64,000 bases of DNA from Flammeovirga yaeyamensis (GCF_018736045.1 NZ_CP076132.1:1907501-1971500), one strand, 5' to 3'. Positions 50,650-60,286 are shown, counted from the stretch's first letter. The notes: generated by a model from the letters alone, not told the origin. Numbers and translations: made by a program.

Positions 50650-51861
50650 ATGCAAAATCAATTGATAGAACCTGTAGAGGTGGATAAGATAATAGGTGAA
50701 GTTTCACTTAATTTAAAAATTGAAGAGGTCGATTTGGTTCATTCTTTAGGAAGAACTTTAGCGGAAGATATTTTTGCCGATAGAGATTTTCCTCCATTTC
50801 ATCGTGTGGCTATGGACGGTGTAGGCATTCACTCTTCTCAATTAGGTAAAACAGATAAGATTTTTGAGGTAGAAGGTGTGCAAGCAGCAGGAAGCCCTCA
50901 ATTGACTTTAGAAAATAGAGAAAACTGTCTGGAAGTGATGACGGGTTCTGTATTGCCTTTAAATGCAGAAGTAGTGATCCCTTACGAATGGACAGAAAAA
51001 GTGGAAGGAGGAGTAAAGATACTTGACTTTAAAAATGCTCAGATGATGAGTAATGTCCATCAAAAGGGATCGGATAAAGCTGAAGGAGAGGTGCTGATTA
51101 AAGCAGGAAAAGAAATATCTTCTTCAGAAATTGGTATTCTTGCAACAGTAGGGAAGTCAAAAGTAAAAGTATTTGTTCGTCCTAAAATTGCGGTCATTGC
51201 TACAGGCGATGAATTAGTGGGAGTGGATGATACACCGAATGATTATCAGATAAGAATGTCGAATTGTTATTCTCTAAAAGCAACGTTGTCAGAGAATGGA
51301 TTTGATTCAGAAATTTTTCATCTTACTGATGATAAAGAAGAGTTATTGATCAAGATCAAAAATATCAAAGAACAATTTGATGTATTAGTGTTTAGTGGAG
51401 GAGTATCAAAAGGTAAATTTGATTTTCTACCAGAAGTGTTTGAATCATTAGGTATTAAAAAACAGTTTCATGGAGTGAAACAAAGACCTGGAAAGCCCTT
51501 CTGGTTTGGAAAGTCGGATAAGCAGGTGGTGTTTGCTTTACCTGGTAATCCAGTTTCTACCTATTTATGTTCTAATAGATATATGATTCCTTGGTTAAAT
51601 TCACAATTAAAAAAAGAAAAGTACTTGCCATCTAAGGCAATTCTAGATAAAGATTTTAAATTTAATAAACCATTGACATTCTTCTTACAAGTGGAGACTT
51701 TTTATAAGGAAGATGGTTTACTTTATGCGAATCCTATTTCAGGTGGAGGTTCTGGCGATTTGGCGAAATTATCTGCAGCAAATGCTTTTATCGAGCTAAA
51801 TGCAGAAGTAAATGAGTATAAAAAGGGACAACAATATACCGTATGGTTTTATAAAAAATAG
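50650..51861 (+). CDS. moeA: Molybdopterin molybdotransferase
   Basis: A 403-residue enzyme inserting molybdate into adenylylated molybdopterin. DFPPFHRVAMDGVGI, VIATGDEL, FSGGVSKGKFD and LPGNPVSTYLC are standard MoeA motifs. ATG at 50650 gives a typical N terminus and leaves a 51-base divergent gap to moaC. An upstream in-frame ATG at 50560 would lie inside moaC. Confidence 0.95.
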   Translation: MQNQLIEPVEVDKIIGEVSLNLKIEEVDLVHSLGRTLAEDIFADRDFPPFHRVAMDGVGIHSSQLGKTDKIFEVEGVQAAGSPQLTLENRENCLEVMTGSVLPLNAEVVIPYEWTEKVEGGVKILDFKNAQMMSNVHQKGSDKAEGEVLIKAGKEISSSEIGILATVGKSKVKVFVRPKIAVIATGDELVGVDDTPNDYQIRMSNCYSLKATLSENGFDSEIFHLTDDKEELLIKIKNIKEQFDVLVFSGGVSKGKFDFLPEVFESLGIKKQFHGVKQRPGKPFWFGKSDKQVVFALPGNPVSTYLCSNRYMIPWLNSQLKKEKYLPSKAILDKDFKFNKPLTFFLQVETFYKEDGLLYANPISGGGSGDLAKLSAANAFIELNAEVNEYKKGQQYTVWFYKK

Positions 51862-51864
51862 ATT

Positions 51865-52230
51865 ATGAAATTAAGATTATTAGATAACAGTATCCGTCTT
51901 CGTCTAAACAAAGAGGATATTGACGAGCTATATAGAGAAGGTGAGGTTTATACGACTTCCCAACTAGGTGCAACCTCTTTTGTTTATGGAGTAAAATCTA
52001 TTGAAAGAGGAGAGATGTCTGCAGAAATGCAAGGGAATAAACTTCAGTTTTTACTAACTGTTGATCAGATCAAAGAATGGGTGGACACTTCTACAGTTGG
52101 TTTTTCATCTGTTCAAGAAAATGCTGATGGATCTTCTCTTAAATTATTGATCGAAAAAGACTTTAAATGTCTGACAGATAGAGATGAGGATGAAAGTAAG
52201 AACTTTGAGAATCCAAATTCTACTTGTTAG
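51865..52230 (+). CDS. DUF7009-like small protein, cotranscribed with moeA
   Basis: A 121-residue soluble protein beginning MKLRLLDNSIRLRLNKEDI, the hallmark of a small Bacteroidota family (DUF7009-like) of unknown function. It starts three bases after moeA and shares its terminator, so a role linked to molybdenum enzymes is possible but unproven. The Asp/Glu-rich tail has a terminal Cys. Confidence 0.65.
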   Translation: MKLRLLDNSIRLRLNKEDIDELYREGEVYTTSQLGATSFVYGVKSIERGEMSAEMQGNKLQFLLTVDQIKEWVDTSTVGFSSVQENADGSSLKLLIEKDFKCLTDRDEDESKNFENPNSTC

Positions 52231-52248
52231 TATTATTTAGATATAAAT

Positions 52249-52288
52249 AAAAGAGGCTGTTTTCATAAAGTTGAAAACAGCCTCTTTT
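52249..52288. terminator. Bidirectional terminator of moeA and nadB
   Basis: A perfect 15-base stem (52251-52265 with 52272-52286) with A- and T-runs on the two sides. Confidence 0.9.
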
Positions 52289-52305
52289 AGTATTTTAGGA
52301 TTTAA

Positions 52306-53883
52306 TTATTCAAAATCAATAGAATAATGTAAACCAATATTTTGATGTCTTTCCTTTGCTCCGCTAATGACCAAGTAACAGATTGTAATCATGTTTCTTA
52401 GCTCACAAAGAGGTTGAGAAATCTCTGTTCTTTTGTACAGTTCTTCTGTCTCTTCGTAAATTAAGGCAGTACGCTTGAAAGCACGACGTAAACGTTCGTT
52501 GGATCTAACAATACCCACATAATTCGACATTACTCTTTGAAGATCACTTCTAGATTGGTTAATCAAAACCATTTCTTCAGGAACAGTTGTACCGTCTTTG
52601 TTCCAATCTGGTATCTGTTCCATCCACTGTGTTAGTTCTACAAGTTGTGTTGCAGTAACAAAAGCTTCATGTGCATATACAGCGGCTTCTAATAACGAAT
52701 TTGAAGCTAAACGATTAGCACCATGTAAACCTGTACAAGTACATTCTCCACAGGCCAACAAGTTATTAATAGAAGTCTCCGCTTTAGTATTTACCACAAT
52801 TCCTCCACATAAATAATGAGAGGCAGGGGCAACCGGAATATATTCTTTGGTAATGTCTATCCCTAATTTCTGACAATGACTATAGATAGAAGGGAAATGA
52901 CTTTTCAGTTCGGCTTCATCAATGACTGATGCATCTAACCAAACATGTTCTTTACCTTCCTTCTTCATTTCAGAGTCAATAGCACGAGCAACAATGTCTC
53001 TAGGAGCTAAAGATCCTCTATCATCATATCTTTTTACAAAGTCTTCCCCTTTACTATTTCTAAGAATAGCACCAGATCCGCGCATTGCTTCGGTAATTAG
53101 GAATGCATTCCCTTCATGTCCTCTTTGATATAAGGCGGTAGGGTGGAACTGAACAAACTCCATTTGTTGAACATGTCCTTTTGCCCGATAGGTCATAGCA
53201 ATACCATCACCGGTAGCGACAGAAGGGTTTGTCGTTGTTTTATACACCTGACCAATACCTCCAGTAGCTAATAAAGTTACTTTGGAAAGGATAGTTTCTA
53301 CTTCGCCAGTAATTTTATTTAAAGCATAAACACCATAACATTGAGTGTCCTTACGATAACGTGTAACATCTTCCCCAAGGTGGTGCTGTGTTATTAAATC
53401 GACAGCAAAGTAATCTTGAAGGATTTTTACATTATCATATTGTTTGATGGCATTAAGAAGTGCTCGCTGAATTTCTTGCCCAGTAACATCTTTGAAATGA
53501 AGTATACGGTGGTCACTGTGTCCACCTTCCTTAGCAAGGTTATATTCTCCATTATCAGATTTATCAAACTGAGTTCCCCAATTGATCAATTCTCGAATAC
53601 GTTCGGGGCCATTTTCAACAACGAGTTTTACAACTTCTTCATTGTTAATATGCGATCCAGCAATAAGGGTGTCTTGGATGTGTTTTTCATAAGAGTCTCT
53701 TGCGTCAATGACCGCCGCAATTCCTCCTTGAGCATATCTTGTGTTACTTTCAAAGGGTTCATCCTTTGTAATTAAGCAAATTTGTGGGTGGTATTCCTTG
53801 TCCTGATAGTATTCACATAGTTTTAATGCGTAACTCAGACCTGCAATACCAGAACCAACTACTAGAAAATCTACTTTTGTCAT
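52306..53883 (-). CDS. nadB: L-aspartate oxidase
   Basis: A 525-residue FAD enzyme oxidising L-aspartate to iminoaspartate, the first step of NAD synthesis. DFLVVGSGIAGLSYAL at 4-19 binds FAD; TRYAQGGIAA, EFVQFHPTALY, HANRLASNSLLEA-like (GANRLASNSLLEA) and ASHYLCGGIVVN are family motifs. The length is standard. It follows nadA on the same strand, but a hairpin terminator lies between them. Confidence 0.95.
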   Translation of the reverse strand: MTKVDFLVVGSGIAGLSYALKLCEYYQDKEYHPQICLITKDEPFESNTRYAQGGIAAVIDARDSYEKHIQDTLIAGSHINNEEVVKLVVENGPERIRELINWGTQFDKSDNGEYNLAKEGGHSDHRILHFKDVTGQEIQRALLNAIKQYDNVKILQDYFAVDLITQHHLGEDVTRYRKDTQCYGVYALNKITGEVETILSKVTLLATGGIGQVYKTTTNPSVATGDGIAMTYRAKGHVQQMEFVQFHPTALYQRGHEGNAFLITEAMRGSGAILRNSKGEDFVKRYDDRGSLAPRDIVARAIDSEMKKEGKEHVWLDASVIDEAELKSHFPSIYSHCQKLGIDITKEYIPVAPASHYLCGGIVVNTKAETSINNLLACGECTCTGLHGANRLASNSLLEAAVYAHEAFVTATQLVELTQWMEQIPDWNKDGTTVPEEMVLINQSRSDLQRVMSNYVGIVRSNERLRRAFKRTALIYEETEELYKRTEISQPLCELRNMITICYLVISGAKERHQNIGLHYSIDFE

Positions 53884-53892
53884 TGGTTATTT

Positions 53893-53937
53893 TAAAAAAA
53901 ATAAAATGCTGTCTTCGTTTTTAACGAAAACAGCATT
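53893..53937 (-). terminator. Hairpin terminator between nadA and nadB
   Basis: A 15-base stem with one mismatch (53905-53919 with 53923-53937) with an A-run on its left, i.e. a T-run for the minus strand. It can end nadA transcription or leave nadB partly attenuated. Confidence 0.75.
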
Positions 53938-53943
53938 ATAAAT

Positions 53944-54936
53944 CTATGATAGTTCAAACATTCTTTCTATTGAACCAATAGCTTTAACACGAATGTCTTC
54001 GTTTACCTCTACCTCAGGGTATTCATATTTCAAACAATTGTACACTTTTTCCAATGTATTCATTTTCATGAAATGACATTCAGAACATGCACAAGTATTG
54101 TCTTCTTTAGAAGGGGCAGGAATTAAGTTTTTATGAGGAACTGCTTCTCTCATTTTATGTAAAATTCCAGCTTCTGTAGCAACAATATAAGCGTCGCTAT
54201 CGTCCTCTTGCACAAATTTTAGTAACGCTGCAGTTGAACCAACGAAAGAGGCTACTTTAAGAAGTGGCATTTCAGATTCTGGATGAGCAATAATTTTTGC
54301 ATGAGGATTTTCCTTGTGTAAATCAAGAATCTTTTCTAAAGCAAATGCTTCATGAACGATACAAGCACCGTCCCATAGCAACATATCTCTACCTGTTTCT
54401 TTCATGATATATTTACCCAAGTTTCTATCAGGTGCAAATATGATCTTTTCGTCTTCAGGAAGTGAGTTGATGATTTTTAAAGCATTAGTAGATGTAACTG
54501 TAATGTCTGTATATGCTTTTACATCAGCAGAAGAGTTGATGTAAGTGACAACAGTATGATCTGGATATTGTTTGACAAATTCCGAAAATTCTTTTGCTGG
54601 AGCTGCTTCCGCTAATGAACAGCCAGCTTTGAAATCTGGAAGAATAACTTTTTTCTCGGGATTGATAATTTTAGCTGTCTCAGCCATGAAATGTACACCT
54701 GCAAATAAAATAATATCTGCATCGGTATCAGCTGCTTTTTGTGCTAATGCTAAACTATCTCCAACAAAGTCTGCAAGATCTTGGATCTCGGCATCTTGAT
54801 AATAGTGGGCTAGAAAAACAGCGTTTTTTTCTTCTTTTAAACGTGTAATTTCTTTTTTGAGATCAATAGGGTTATTTTCTGTAACATCAATAAATCCTAG
54901 TTGATCTGCTCTATCTTTAAGCTCTTGTGTAAGCAT
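53944..54936 (-). CDS. nadA: Quinolinate synthase
   Basis: A 330-residue [4Fe-4S] enzyme condensing iminoaspartate with dihydroxyacetone phosphate to quinolinate. Conserved Cys106 (KAGCSLAE), Cys192 (GACIVHEAF) and the CACSEC cluster at 282-287 supply the Fe-S ligands. AHYYQDAEIQDLADFVGDSLALAQ and HPESEMP are typical. A -7 element TAACTTTG lies on the minus strand at 54969-54976. nadC is not in the window. Confidence 0.95.
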   Translation of the reverse strand: MLTQELKDRADQLGFIDVTENNPIDLKKEITRLKEEKNAVFLAHYYQDAEIQDLADFVGDSLALAQKAADTDADIILFAGVHFMAETAKIINPEKKVILPDFKAGCSLAEAAPAKEFSEFVKQYPDHTVVTYINSSADVKAYTDITVTSTNALKIINSLPEDEKIIFAPDRNLGKYIMKETGRDMLLWDGACIVHEAFALEKILDLHKENPHAKIIAHPESEMPLLKVASFVGSTAALLKFVQEDDSDAYIVATEAGILHKMREAVPHKNLIPAPSKEDNTCACSECHFMKMNTLEKVYNCLKYEYPEVEVNEDIRVKAIGSIERMFELS

Positions 54937-54968
54937 TTTTTTATTTTATACGATTACCTAAGTTACCG

Positions 54969-54976
54969 CAAAGTTA
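54969..54976 (-). promoter_or_regulatory. -7 element of nadA
   Basis: TAACTTTG fits TAnnTTTG and lies 33 bases before the nadA start. No clear -33 element is seen. Confidence 0.4.
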
Positions 54977-55029
54977 CACAAAAAGTGTCAATAGCTATAT
55001 GCGAAATGAAATGTAAATTTCAACTAAAT

Positions 55030-55197
55030 CTAAATTTTTGGACATTTTTTACAATGCTTGCCCTTACGCTTATACTTTTTGCAGCAGTTCTTTTTCTTAC
55101 AAGGGATGTCTTCAAGAAATTGATCATCAGTGACTGATAACATTTCTAATAACCTTGAGCTTGTTGTACTGATAAATAGCGGATCTTGTTGTTGCAT
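55030..55197 (-). CDS. 55-residue Cys-rich small protein upstream of nadA
   Basis: A complete short frame starting ATG at 55197. The N-terminal half is ordinary (SRLLEMLSVTDDQFLEDI) and the C-terminal half is basic and Cys-rich: cysteines at 33, 38, 39, 49 and 52 in PCKKKNCCKKYKRKGKHC then KKCPKI. This pattern suggests metal binding and is reminiscent of small CxxxxCC..CxxCP proteins of Bacteroidota. A -7 box, TATATTTG, on the minus strand (55235-55242) lies 38 bases upstream. It could be cotranscribed with nadA 93 bases further on. Overlapping plus-strand frames show no such features. Confidence 0.6.
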   Translation of the reverse strand: MQQQDPLFISTTSSRLLEMLSVTDDQFLEDIPCKKKNCCKKYKRKGKHCKKCPKI

Positions 55198-55285
55198 AAG
55201 TTTTGTTTATTTAGACTTATTCTTGATTAATGATCAAATATATAAAACTAAATTGGATTAATTCTAAATAAAGTAGCTTATGTAA

Positions 55286-55326
55286 GAAAAAAAGTGCAAA
55301 TCATTACGTTTTTATGATTTACACTT
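55286..55326 (-). terminator. Terminator downstream of the TPR gene
   Basis: A 13-base stem with one mismatch (55292-55304 with 55314-55326) with an A-run on its left, a T-run for the minus strand. It separates the TPR gene from the small Cys-rich gene. Confidence 0.75.
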
Positions 55327-55355
55327 CTTGTCTTATTTAAATAAATATTGACTAT

Positions 55356-56294
55356 TTATTGAGTAGAACTTATCTCACAATATTTGTTCTTTAAATCAAC
55401 AATCTCGTTACCATAACGTGGAATGAAACCTTTGTTTATTGATTCATCAATGGCTTCACAAGCTTTTTCATAATCTTTCATTTCAATGTAAATCAAAGCT
55501 AGATTTCTGAATGCATAGGAGTTAGTGTCGTCAACATATAAAGATTTCATTACATCTTCATACGCTCCTTTTACATCTCCAAGTTGTAGACGACTGTAGG
55601 CTCTGTTGTTTAAGCTCAATCCTAAATATTGACTATTCTCTATAACGATATTGAACTGTTCAATAGCCATTTCATGTTCACCAATTAACTGATATTTAAA
55701 ACCTAAGTTTAAATAGCCGGGCATAAAAGTAGGATCAAGTTCAATTATTTTATTGAAATAGATAAATGACTCTTCTTTTCTTCCAAGTTCATCACTTACT
55801 GTTCCTAAATTATTTAATACACCTAAATCAGTACTATCTTTAGCATAGGCCTTTTGTAAATCATTATAGGCCTTATCAAATTGTCTGATGTGAGAAAAAG
55901 CAGCTGCGCGGTTGACGAGTATTTCAACATAAGCACTATCAGGGGCATATATTAAAGCTGTAGAAAAATCTCTTATTGCTTTTTGATGATGATTTGATTC
56001 AATGTGATAATTACCTCTTTGATGATATAATTTGTAATCTTTAGGGTGGAACAAAATGAGATCATTCATAATCACAATGGCTTTTTGATAATCATTGTAA
56101 TAGGAATAGATTAACGATTTATCTACTTCATTTGTAATTCGATCTGTTTCATTATCAAATTCTAATTGGTTTAAAGAATCTATGTAATAATTGACTTGTT
56201 CCTCAGTCAAATCATAAAAATGTTGTTTTCCCACTTGTCCAATGGAGAAAAATGAAATAGTAAAGAAGCTGAGAGTTAATAGATAGTATTTCAT
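55356..56294 (-). CDS. Exported tetratricopeptide-repeat protein
   Basis: A 312-residue protein with a signal peptide (MKYYLLTLSFFTISFFSIG, cut near 20) followed by about seven TPR units, for example KLYHQRGNYHIESNHHQKAIRDFSTAL and AFRNLALIYIEMKDYEKACEAID. TPR arrays mediate protein contacts; no partner is suggested. ATG at 56294 is preferred because 56345 lies beyond the terminator of the upstream MscS gene and would add a second hydrophobic stretch. Confidence 0.82.
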   Translation of the reverse strand: MKYYLLTLSFFTISFFSIGQVGKQHFYDLTEEQVNYYIDSLNQLEFDNETDRITNEVDKSLIYSYYNDYQKAIVIMNDLILFHPKDYKLYHQRGNYHIESNHHQKAIRDFSTALIYAPDSAYVEILVNRAAAFSHIRQFDKAYNDLQKAYAKDSTDLGVLNNLGTVSDELGRKEESFIYFNKIIELDPTFMPGYLNLGFKYQLIGEHEMAIEQFNIVIENSQYLGLSLNNRAYSRLQLGDVKGAYEDVMKSLYVDDTNSYAFRNLALIYIEMKDYEKACEAIDESINKGFIPRYGNEIVDLKNKYCEISSTQ

Positions 56295-56311
56295 GATACA
56301 AAAGTTTGTTT

Positions 56312-56342
56312 GAAAAAAAAGCCCTACTAAATAGTAGAGCTT
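56312..56342 (-). terminator. Terminator downstream of the mechanosensitive channel gene
   Basis: An 11-base stem with one mismatch (56319-56329 with 56332-56342) with an A-run on the left, i.e. a T-run for the minus strand. Confidence 0.75.
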
Positions 56343-56364
56343 CAATATAATAAATTAATATGAA

Positions 56365-57198
56365 CTAAGCTTCAGCTTCTTGTTTCATATGTACCACTCT
56401 TTGAGGGAATGGAATTTCAATACCGTTATTATCAAGAGCAATTTTACCCGCTTCTAATGTTTCGAATAAAAATGCCCAGTAATCATCTACTTTAAGGTGT
56501 ACCCTTAATTGAAGATCAACAGAACTATCGCCAAGGTTAGTCACCCAAACTACTGGAGCTTCAGGTTGCGTTAGTACTCTTTTGTCATCTTTAATGACGT
56601 CTAGAAGTACCTGTCTGGCTTTTTTGATATCAGAGTCATAAGAAATGCCAATAGGTACATCACATCTTACAAAACCTTCTCTTGTATAGTTTTTAATTAC
56701 TCCTCCAGCTAATCCGCCATTAGGAATAAATACATGTCTTCTATGAGGAGTGACAATTGAGGTAGCAAAAAGTCCAATGTCTTCTACAACACCAAGGTGA
56801 CCTTGTGCTTCGATCAATTCTCCTTTTTTCATTGGTTTTAAAGTTAGAAGTAACGCTCCACCAGCAATATTTGCTAAAGAACCTTGTAAAGCAAGACCAA
56901 TAGCTAAACCTGCAGAACCTAACATTGCAATGAAAGATGTTGTTTCTACCCCCGCAATACCAATAGCGGCAATTAGAATAATCACCTTTAGGCCAATTTT
57001 TACCAAAGAGGTAATGAAGTCGATCAATGCGTGATTATCAGATGATTTCCTTTTTACTTGGTTAGCAACAATATGGGCAACTTTATTGGCAATCATAAAT
57101 CCTACAATGAGGAATAATATTGCCATGCCAGCCTTTAGACCGTATTCAGTCAAAACGAACGTAAGTTGATCCTGTAGCTTTGAAGAGTTAAAATCCAT
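56365..57198 (-). CDS. Small-conductance mechanosensitive channel, MscS family
   Basis: A 277-residue channel. Three membrane segments (about 23-45, 67-88 and 92-115) end in the pore helix MLGSAGLAIGLALQGSLANIAGGALLL, a clear MscS TM3 signature of Gly/Ala packing. A cytoplasmic beta/alpha vestibule follows (VVEDIGLFATSIVTPHRRHVFIPNGGL). It releases osmolytes upon hypo-osmotic shock. The length matches E. coli MscS (286). Confidence 0.95.
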   Translation of the reverse strand: MDFNSSKLQDQLTFVLTEYGLKAGMAILFLIVGFMIANKVAHIVANQVKRKSSDNHALIDFITSLVKIGLKVIILIAAIGIAGVETTSFIAMLGSAGLAIGLALQGSLANIAGGALLLTLKPMKKGELIEAQGHLGVVEDIGLFATSIVTPHRRHVFIPNGGLAGGVIKNYTREGFVRCDVPIGISYDSDIKKARQVLLDVIKDDKRVLTQPEAPVVWVTNLGDSSVDLQLRVHLKVDDYWAFLFETLEAGKIALDNNGIEIPFPQRVVHMKQEAEA

Positions 57199-57327
57199 CA
57201 GTTATTAAATTAAGATTGTGTTTGGATTGAGTTAATATTTTATAAAAATAGAAAGTTTTTTTAGTTTTTTGTAAGATCAAGCACAAATTTGTACAATTAA
57301 GATCAAAAAAAGATTCACAAAATACGT

Positions 57328-57912
57328 ATGTCAGATTTCAAATCATTAATTGAGGGTGAGCTAAAAGAAGCTCAAACGGTGTTGGAAAAGTTTCTATCAG
57401 ATGAAAATAATATTCATTCTATAGAAAAGGCTGCTGATCTTTTGGTGGATTCTTTTAAAAATGATGGAAAGGTAATCTCTTGTGGAAATGGTGGTTCACA
57501 TTGTGATGCAATGCATTTTGCAGAGGAACTTACTGGTAGATACAGAGAAGACAGACCATCAATTGGTGCAATTGCCATATCTGATGCTAGTCACTTATCA
57601 TGCGTAAGTAACGACTATGGATTTGAGTATGTTTTTTCAAGATACTTGCAAGGAGTTGGTAGAAAAGGAGATGTCCTCTTTGTATTGAGCACAAGTGGTA
57701 ATTCTCAGAATATTGTCAATGCCATTGATGTCGCTAAAGAGAAAGGTATTAAAGTAATAGCATTAACTGGTAAAGATGGCGGTAAAATGGCAGGGCTAGC
57801 TGATGTCGAAATTAGGGTACCTCATTTTGGTTTTGCTGATAGAATACAGGAAATACACATCAAAGTGATTCACATAATTATTCAGCTAATTGAAAAGAAA
57901 ATGGGCTACTAA
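57328..57912 (+). CDS. gmhA: Sedoheptulose 7-phosphate isomerase
   Basis: A 194-residue SIS-domain enzyme converting sedoheptulose 7-phosphate to D-glycero-manno-heptose 7-phosphate for lipopolysaccharide core heptose. [44 protein letters not shown] and the C-terminal [21 protein letters not shown] match GmhA/LpcA across the full length (E. coli 192). Other heptose genes are not adjacent. Confidence 0.94.
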   Translation: MSDFKSLIEGELKEAQTVLEKFLSDENNIHSIEKAADLLVDSFKNDGKVISCGNGGSHCDAMHFAEELTGRYREDRPSIGAIAISDASHLSCVSNDYGFEYVFSRYLQGVGRKGDVLFVLSTSGNSQNIVNAIDVAKEKGIKVIALTGKDGGKMAGLADVEIRVPHFGFADRIQEIHIKVIHIIIQLIEKKMGY

Positions 57913-57943
57913 TAGCCCATTCATTTATAATATATTCTAGGAG

Positions 57944-57966
57944 ACACCCCATGGGGTGTTTTTTTA
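57944..57966 (+). terminator. Terminator of gmhA
   Basis: A perfect 16-base palindrome (57944-57959) followed by T residues, overlapping the stop codon of the convergent kinase gene. A weaker hairpin spans the gmhA stop at 57901-57920. Confidence 0.8.
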
Positions 57967-60153
57967 TACCTGAATTCCTTCTAATGGAAGCTGAATTGTA
58001 AATGTTGCTCCTCCTTCCTTGTTATTAAAGGCGTTTATACTTCCTTTGTGCTGTTCGACAATGTCTTTACTGATAATTAACCCTAAACCTAAGCCTTCTT
58101 TTTTTGTAGTATAAAAAGCCTCAAATAAATGGTCAAGATCTTTTATGCCACCTCCATTGTCAGATATACTAATGCCAATTCTATCGTCTTTTAATTTTTT
58201 GGTGGATATCTTAATGACCTTAGTATCATTGTCATTTTCTTTTACAACTTGATACGCATTGTCTATTACATTAATAAATACTTGTGATATTTTACCTCCT
58301 AGACAAACAACTTCAGGAAGATGATCTTCAAGTTCTACCTGAAGGTCAATACCATCATATTTATATTTTTTTGATAAAAGATTGAGTGTAGTGTTAATAC
58401 TTTGATTAACATCAAGAGGCTTGGGTACTCCATGATTTGACTTCACTGCATTCTTTAGATCTTGAGAGATCTCTCGAATTCTTTTTACCCCATCATCAAT
58501 TCCTTCTAAAAGAAGAATAGACTCTTCAATATCTTCTTGAAACTCTTCTTTGTTATCAATCTCTTGTTCCTTTACCATTTCTTGTACCTCCTTTAGATTG
58601 TCGCTAATAGGTACAATATTGTTGGAGATAAAGTTTAAAGGATTATTTATTTCATGAGCAACAACAGCCATCATTTGTCCAACGATTGCCATTTTTTCAG
58701 ATCGAGCTAACTGTTCATGGATTTTTTTAGTTTGTACCAAATTTTCTTTGAGCTCATCATTCTTTTTAGTGAGTTGCTCATTGAGTTCTAAAACCTGAAC
58801 TACTTTTTCACCAATAATAAATTTTTGATCTTGGATTTCTTTAGTTTTAACTTTTAAAGTATTACTAAACTCTTTAAATCGTTTCTTTTTCTGATTGATC
58901 AGATAAATAATAACCCCCATGAGCACTAGTGTGACAATTACGGAAATTAAAGCGTATTCTCTGTAAACAATCTTCTCTTCTGATAAAGTATTTTTCTGAT
59001 TAAGGAGATTTATTTCTTCCTGCTTTTGAGCAATAGCCATATTATTCTCAATCATTTGAGCTTTTCTCAGCTTTTCCTCGTCCTGATAAAGATGTATATA
59101 ATAGATGTATTTTCGTAGGGCTTCTGCTTCTTTAATAATATCACCTCTTTTATTATATGCTTTAGAGAGAACGTCTGAAAGTAATAGTGCCTCTTGAATC
59201 GCAGGTAGTTTTTCTGCAATCACTAAACCTTTGTTTGCAGCTTCAATACTTTTTGATATACTATTTTGCAACAGATAAACCTGTGCGATCTTCTCTAATA
59301 TTTTAGCTTGTTTAAGTTGTTGTTTCAGCTTAAGAAAACCTTTGTATGCTTTTCCATAATGATTTAAAGCAATACCTAAACTATCTGAGCTACTATTAAA
59401 ATAGGTTTCTCCAAGAGAAGCTTCACAAGTGTAAATCAAAGATTCATAATCGGCTTCAATAGCGATTTCTTTAGCTTTTAAAAACTGAAACCTTGCGTCA
59501 TAAGGACTACCTGCTTGTAAATAAGCTTCTCCAATACTTTGATGAGCAGAGGCAATAAGGTCTTGTTTACCAATAGATTTACGCTGATTTAAACTGTGGT
59601 GATAGTTCTCTAAAGCCAACTCATACTTTCCTCTTGATAATTGAATATTACCAAAAACTTGATAGGCATAACCAATCAATTGAGCATCACCGGTTTTGTT
59701 TGCGATAATAATTGCTTCATTAATATTTTTAAGGGATTCATAATTATCCCCTTCGTAAAAGAATAAATTACTGATATTTATATATGAATATCCTTTTTGA
59801 ATTTGGTTGTTTGAAACGTCTGCTTGTAATAATGCTTGTTTGAAGAAATCGAATGCTTTAGAATAGTGTCCTTTATTTCTACAGGCTACCCCAATGAGGT
59901 TAAGTACTTTTGCTCGATCTTTAAATTCAGAAGTGCCTTCAGTAATATTTAAAATTTTCTCACCATAATAAATTGTGGTATCTGGAGACAGATCTCTAGA
60001 GTTCCACATGATTTGAAAATATGCGTCAATTAATTCTTCTTCATCTAAATTTCCTAACTCCTTTTTGAGGCTATCAATAATGGCTTTTTGAGCGTCGGAA
60101 GTAGTGTAGATGCAGATAGTGAATAAATATAGAAGTAATAGTGCTTTTTTCAT
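57964..60153 (-). CDS. TPR-containing sensor histidine kinase
   Basis: A 729-residue kinase. A signal peptide (cut near SDAQ22) leads into about 350 residues of TPR repeats in the periplasm (KGHYSKAFDFFKQALLQ, RGKYELALENYHHSLNQ). One membrane segment lies at about 399-418, then a long coiled coil, a HisKA domain with His500 in AVVAHEINNPLNF, and a HATPase domain with NVIDNAYQVV, DNGGGI and GLGLGLIISKDI. This layout is common in Bacteroidota. No response regulator is adjacent. Confidence 0.88.
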   Translation of the reverse strand: MKKALLLLYLFTICIYTTSDAQKAIIDSLKKELGNLDEEELIDAYFQIMWNSRDLSPDTTIYYGEKILNITEGTSEFKDRAKVLNLIGVACRNKGHYSKAFDFFKQALLQADVSNNQIQKGYSYINISNLFFYEGDNYESLKNINEAIIIANKTGDAQLIGYAYQVFGNIQLSRGKYELALENYHHSLNQRKSIGKQDLIASAHQSIGEAYLQAGSPYDARFQFLKAKEIAIEADYESLIYTCEASLGETYFNSSSDSLGIALNHYGKAYKGFLKLKQQLKQAKILEKIAQVYLLQNSISKSIEAANKGLVIAEKLPAIQEALLLSDVLSKAYNKRGDIIKEAEALRKYIYYIHLYQDEEKLRKAQMIENNMAIAQKQEEINLLNQKNTLSEEKIVYREYALISVIVTLVLMGVIIYLINQKKKRFKEFSNTLKVKTKEIQDQKFIIGEKVVQVLELNEQLTKKNDELKENLVQTKKIHEQLARSEKMAIVGQMMAVVAHEINNPLNFISNNIVPISDNLKEVQEMVKEQEIDNKEEFQEDIEESILLLEGIDDGVKRIREISQDLKNAVKSNHGVPKPLDVNQSINTTLNLLSKKYKYDGIDLQVELEDHLPEVVCLGGKISQVFINVIDNAYQVVKENDNDTKVIKISTKKLKDDRIGISISDNGGGIKDLDHLFEAFYTTKKEGLGLGLIISKDIVEQHKGSINAFNNKEGGATFTIQLPLEGIQV

Positions 60154-60286
60154 CGCTTAGCGCTTACAAAAATGCTTTTAATTAAGGTGTTTCCTTTTGG
60201 TTAAAATTGAAAATTAGAGTTTATTAAGAGTGACTTCAGGTTTTCAATTTGTGAAATATAATAACTTTTAGAGAACTTAAGGAATT

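Noticed and set aside
50560-50661. Longer start choices for moeA (50560) and moaC (50661)
   Set aside because: Each would run into the other gene and adds residues absent from the families; ATG at 50650 and 50598 give normal lengths.
54901-55137. Plus-strand frame opposite the nadA start and the small Cys-rich gene
   Set aside because: It lacks promoter, family features or sensible start context; its hydrophobic tail is antisense of the Cys-rich gene.
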